Part shown: positions 31,629 through 32,343 of the stretch, one piece after another
Layout of the letters: each line of letters begins with the position of its first letter
Numbering within the stretch: position 1 is the first letter of the stretch
Assembly: GCA_031274955.1 (NCBI GenBank)
Contig: JAISPQ010000031.1
Coordinates: forward strand, 1 to 32,343
Direction: 5' to 3'
Length of the DNA: 32,343 bases
DNA from: Rhodanobacter sp.
Lineage (GTDB): Bacteria > Pseudomonadota > Gammaproteobacteria > Xanthomonadales > Rhodanobacteraceae
Position numbers and translations under genes: made by a program
Notes under the pieces: model-generated
What the model was told of the DNA's origin: nothing
Databases searched by the model: none
What the model saw: only the letters and a program-made list of their open reading frames with translations

Positions 31629-32343
31629 TCAGTCCGGCAGCAGCGCGATCAGGCCATCGTGCAGGATTTCGCGTCGCCATCCTTCGAGCGCGGCCGGCCA
31701 TGCGCGCGTCGCCAACAGCGATTCCAGATGCCGGCGGGCGCAGAGTAAACCTTCGGGCAGATCCAGTTCATTGGCGCGCGCGACGACGAACGCCTTCATC
31801 GCGGCGATCACCATTTTTTCCGCACCGGTGGGTGCATGCGGGATCGGTGCGAATTCAAGCTCATGCGCGGCGAGCGGCGTGTTCAATTCCGCCAGCAGTT
31901 GCATACGTTGCGGGCTGCGCAGCGCGCGCAGTCCCTTGGTGCGCTCGGCCAGTTCTTCGGGGGCATTGGGCGGGCGCAGGGCGAGATCGAGCATGCGCGC
32001 GTCGTCGAGCAGCCAGGGGCGCGGGCGGTCGATAGCGCGGGCGGTCGCATCGCGCCAGAGCAGCAATCGCCGCAGTAACGCCTGACGTTCTCGCGGCCAG
32101 CCGGCGGCGCCGCGCAGCGCGGTTTGCGGTTCGCCGTCCGGTTCGCGCCGGCGCGCGCGCTCGAGCAGGCGCATGCCGTCTTCGGCCAGCCAAGTGGAAT
32201 AGCCACGCGCATGGACACGTTCGGCCAGTATGGCGTGAAGCGGTGCGAGATGGGCCACATCCTGCGCCGCATAGTCCAGTTGCTGTGCGCTGAGCGGACG
32301 CCGTAGCCAGTCCGAGCGCGTTTCCGTCTTGGGAATATCCACG
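31629..32343 (-). CDS. rnd: Ribonuclease D, C-terminal part (5' end outside window)
   Basis: Codes for the last 237 residues of RNase D, a 3'-5' exoribonuclease in tRNA 3' maturation. ETRSDWLRRPLSAQQLDYAAQDVAHLAPLH holds exonuclease motif III with the conserved Tyr and Asp. Two HRDC-type helical regions follow (about from WPRERQALLRRLLLWRDATARAIDRP and from ERTKGLRALRSPQRMQ onward). The frame is open to the window edge and the family is about 370 residues, so about 130 residues including the first two DEDD motifs are missing. GTG at 32342 is probably internal. The gene is upstream of queF in the same direction. Confidence 0.93.
   Translation of the reverse strand, partial: VDIPKTETRSDWLRRPLSAQQLDYAAQDVAHLAPLHAILAERVHARGYSTWLAEDGMRLLERARRREPDGEPQTALRGAAGWPRERQALLRRLLLWRDATARAIDRPRPWLLDDARMLDLALRPPNAPEELAERTKGLRALRSPQRMQLLAELNTPLAAHELEFAPIPHAPTGAEKMVIAAMKAFVVARANELDLPEGLLCARRHLESLLATRAWPAALEGWRREILHDGLIALLPD

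Noticed and set aside
1..32343. tRNA or rRNA genes, CRISPR arrays, insertion sequences, prophage, toxin-antitoxin or defence genes
   Set aside because: Looked for by eye across the window; no cloverleaf-like block, regular spacer array, transposase, integrase or known defence motif was found.

Overview
The window looks like chromosomal DNA of a GC-rich gammaproteobacterium, most likely of the Xanthomonadales/Lysobacterales and perhaps Rhodanobacteraceae. This is inferred from gene content and order (pcm-tolC next to waaA, icd next to aceK, a Kdo transferase, a lauroyl transferase, OmpA) and from intergenic repeats of the GTCATTCC...GGAATGAC type. No taxonomic marker such as rRNA is present, so the assignment is tentative. 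I see no tRNA, rRNA, CRISPR array, insertion sequence, integrase or phage gene. Both ends cut through genes (prpD on the left, rnd on the right).

Layout. 1-3120: 3' part of prpD, an OmpA-family porin with a 21-proline linker and a clear terminator, and tsaB. 3147-7343: an ELM1-type protein facing a cytochrome b561-yceI-yceI operon, then a Yip1 membrane protein facing a small zinc-finger protein. 7356-10517: three overlapping genes for surface glycans (GT4 transferase, O-antigen-ligase-like protein, GT2 transferase). 10584-15664 (minus strand): a probable operon of an LpxL-type acyltransferase, a giant DUF2339 membrane protein and DUF3999, divergent from waaA (15787-17088). 17168-20254: pcm-tolC facing a TetR regulator. 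20665-24126: a LysR regulator, glmS and a LOG-family nucleosidase. 24157-26503: a TfoX C-terminal-domain protein, a GT-C-like membrane protein and an unknown small protein. 26538-32343 (minus strand): rnd (partial), queF, a lipoprotein, icd and aceK.

How the genes work together. Much of the window serves the cell envelope: GlmS makes glucosamine-6-phosphate, LpxL and WaaA build lipid A-Kdo, the GT4/GT2/ligase genes extend the glycan, and OmpA and TolC are outer-membrane proteins. A second theme is carbon flux: PrpD (methylcitrate cycle) and the Icd/AceK pair (TCA versus glyoxylate branch).

I found no convincing new system. The most interesting signal is that three envelope genes each carry a simple-sequence tract inside or beside their coding start or linker. 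The O-antigen-ligase-like gene has four 7-base units just after its ATG. The lpxL-like gene has a C8 run that puts its best ATG out of frame by exactly one base. The ompA-like gene has a CCGCCA hexamer tract coding 21 prolines. The 7-base units belong to a dispersed repeat family with four copies here. Whether these tracts vary or switch expression cannot be judged from one sequence. Other points worth checking are the uncharacterised DUF2339-DUF3999 pair, a strong hairpin between icd and aceK, and three genes whose -10-like boxes sit 6-7 bases before the ATG, suggesting leaderless mRNAs.
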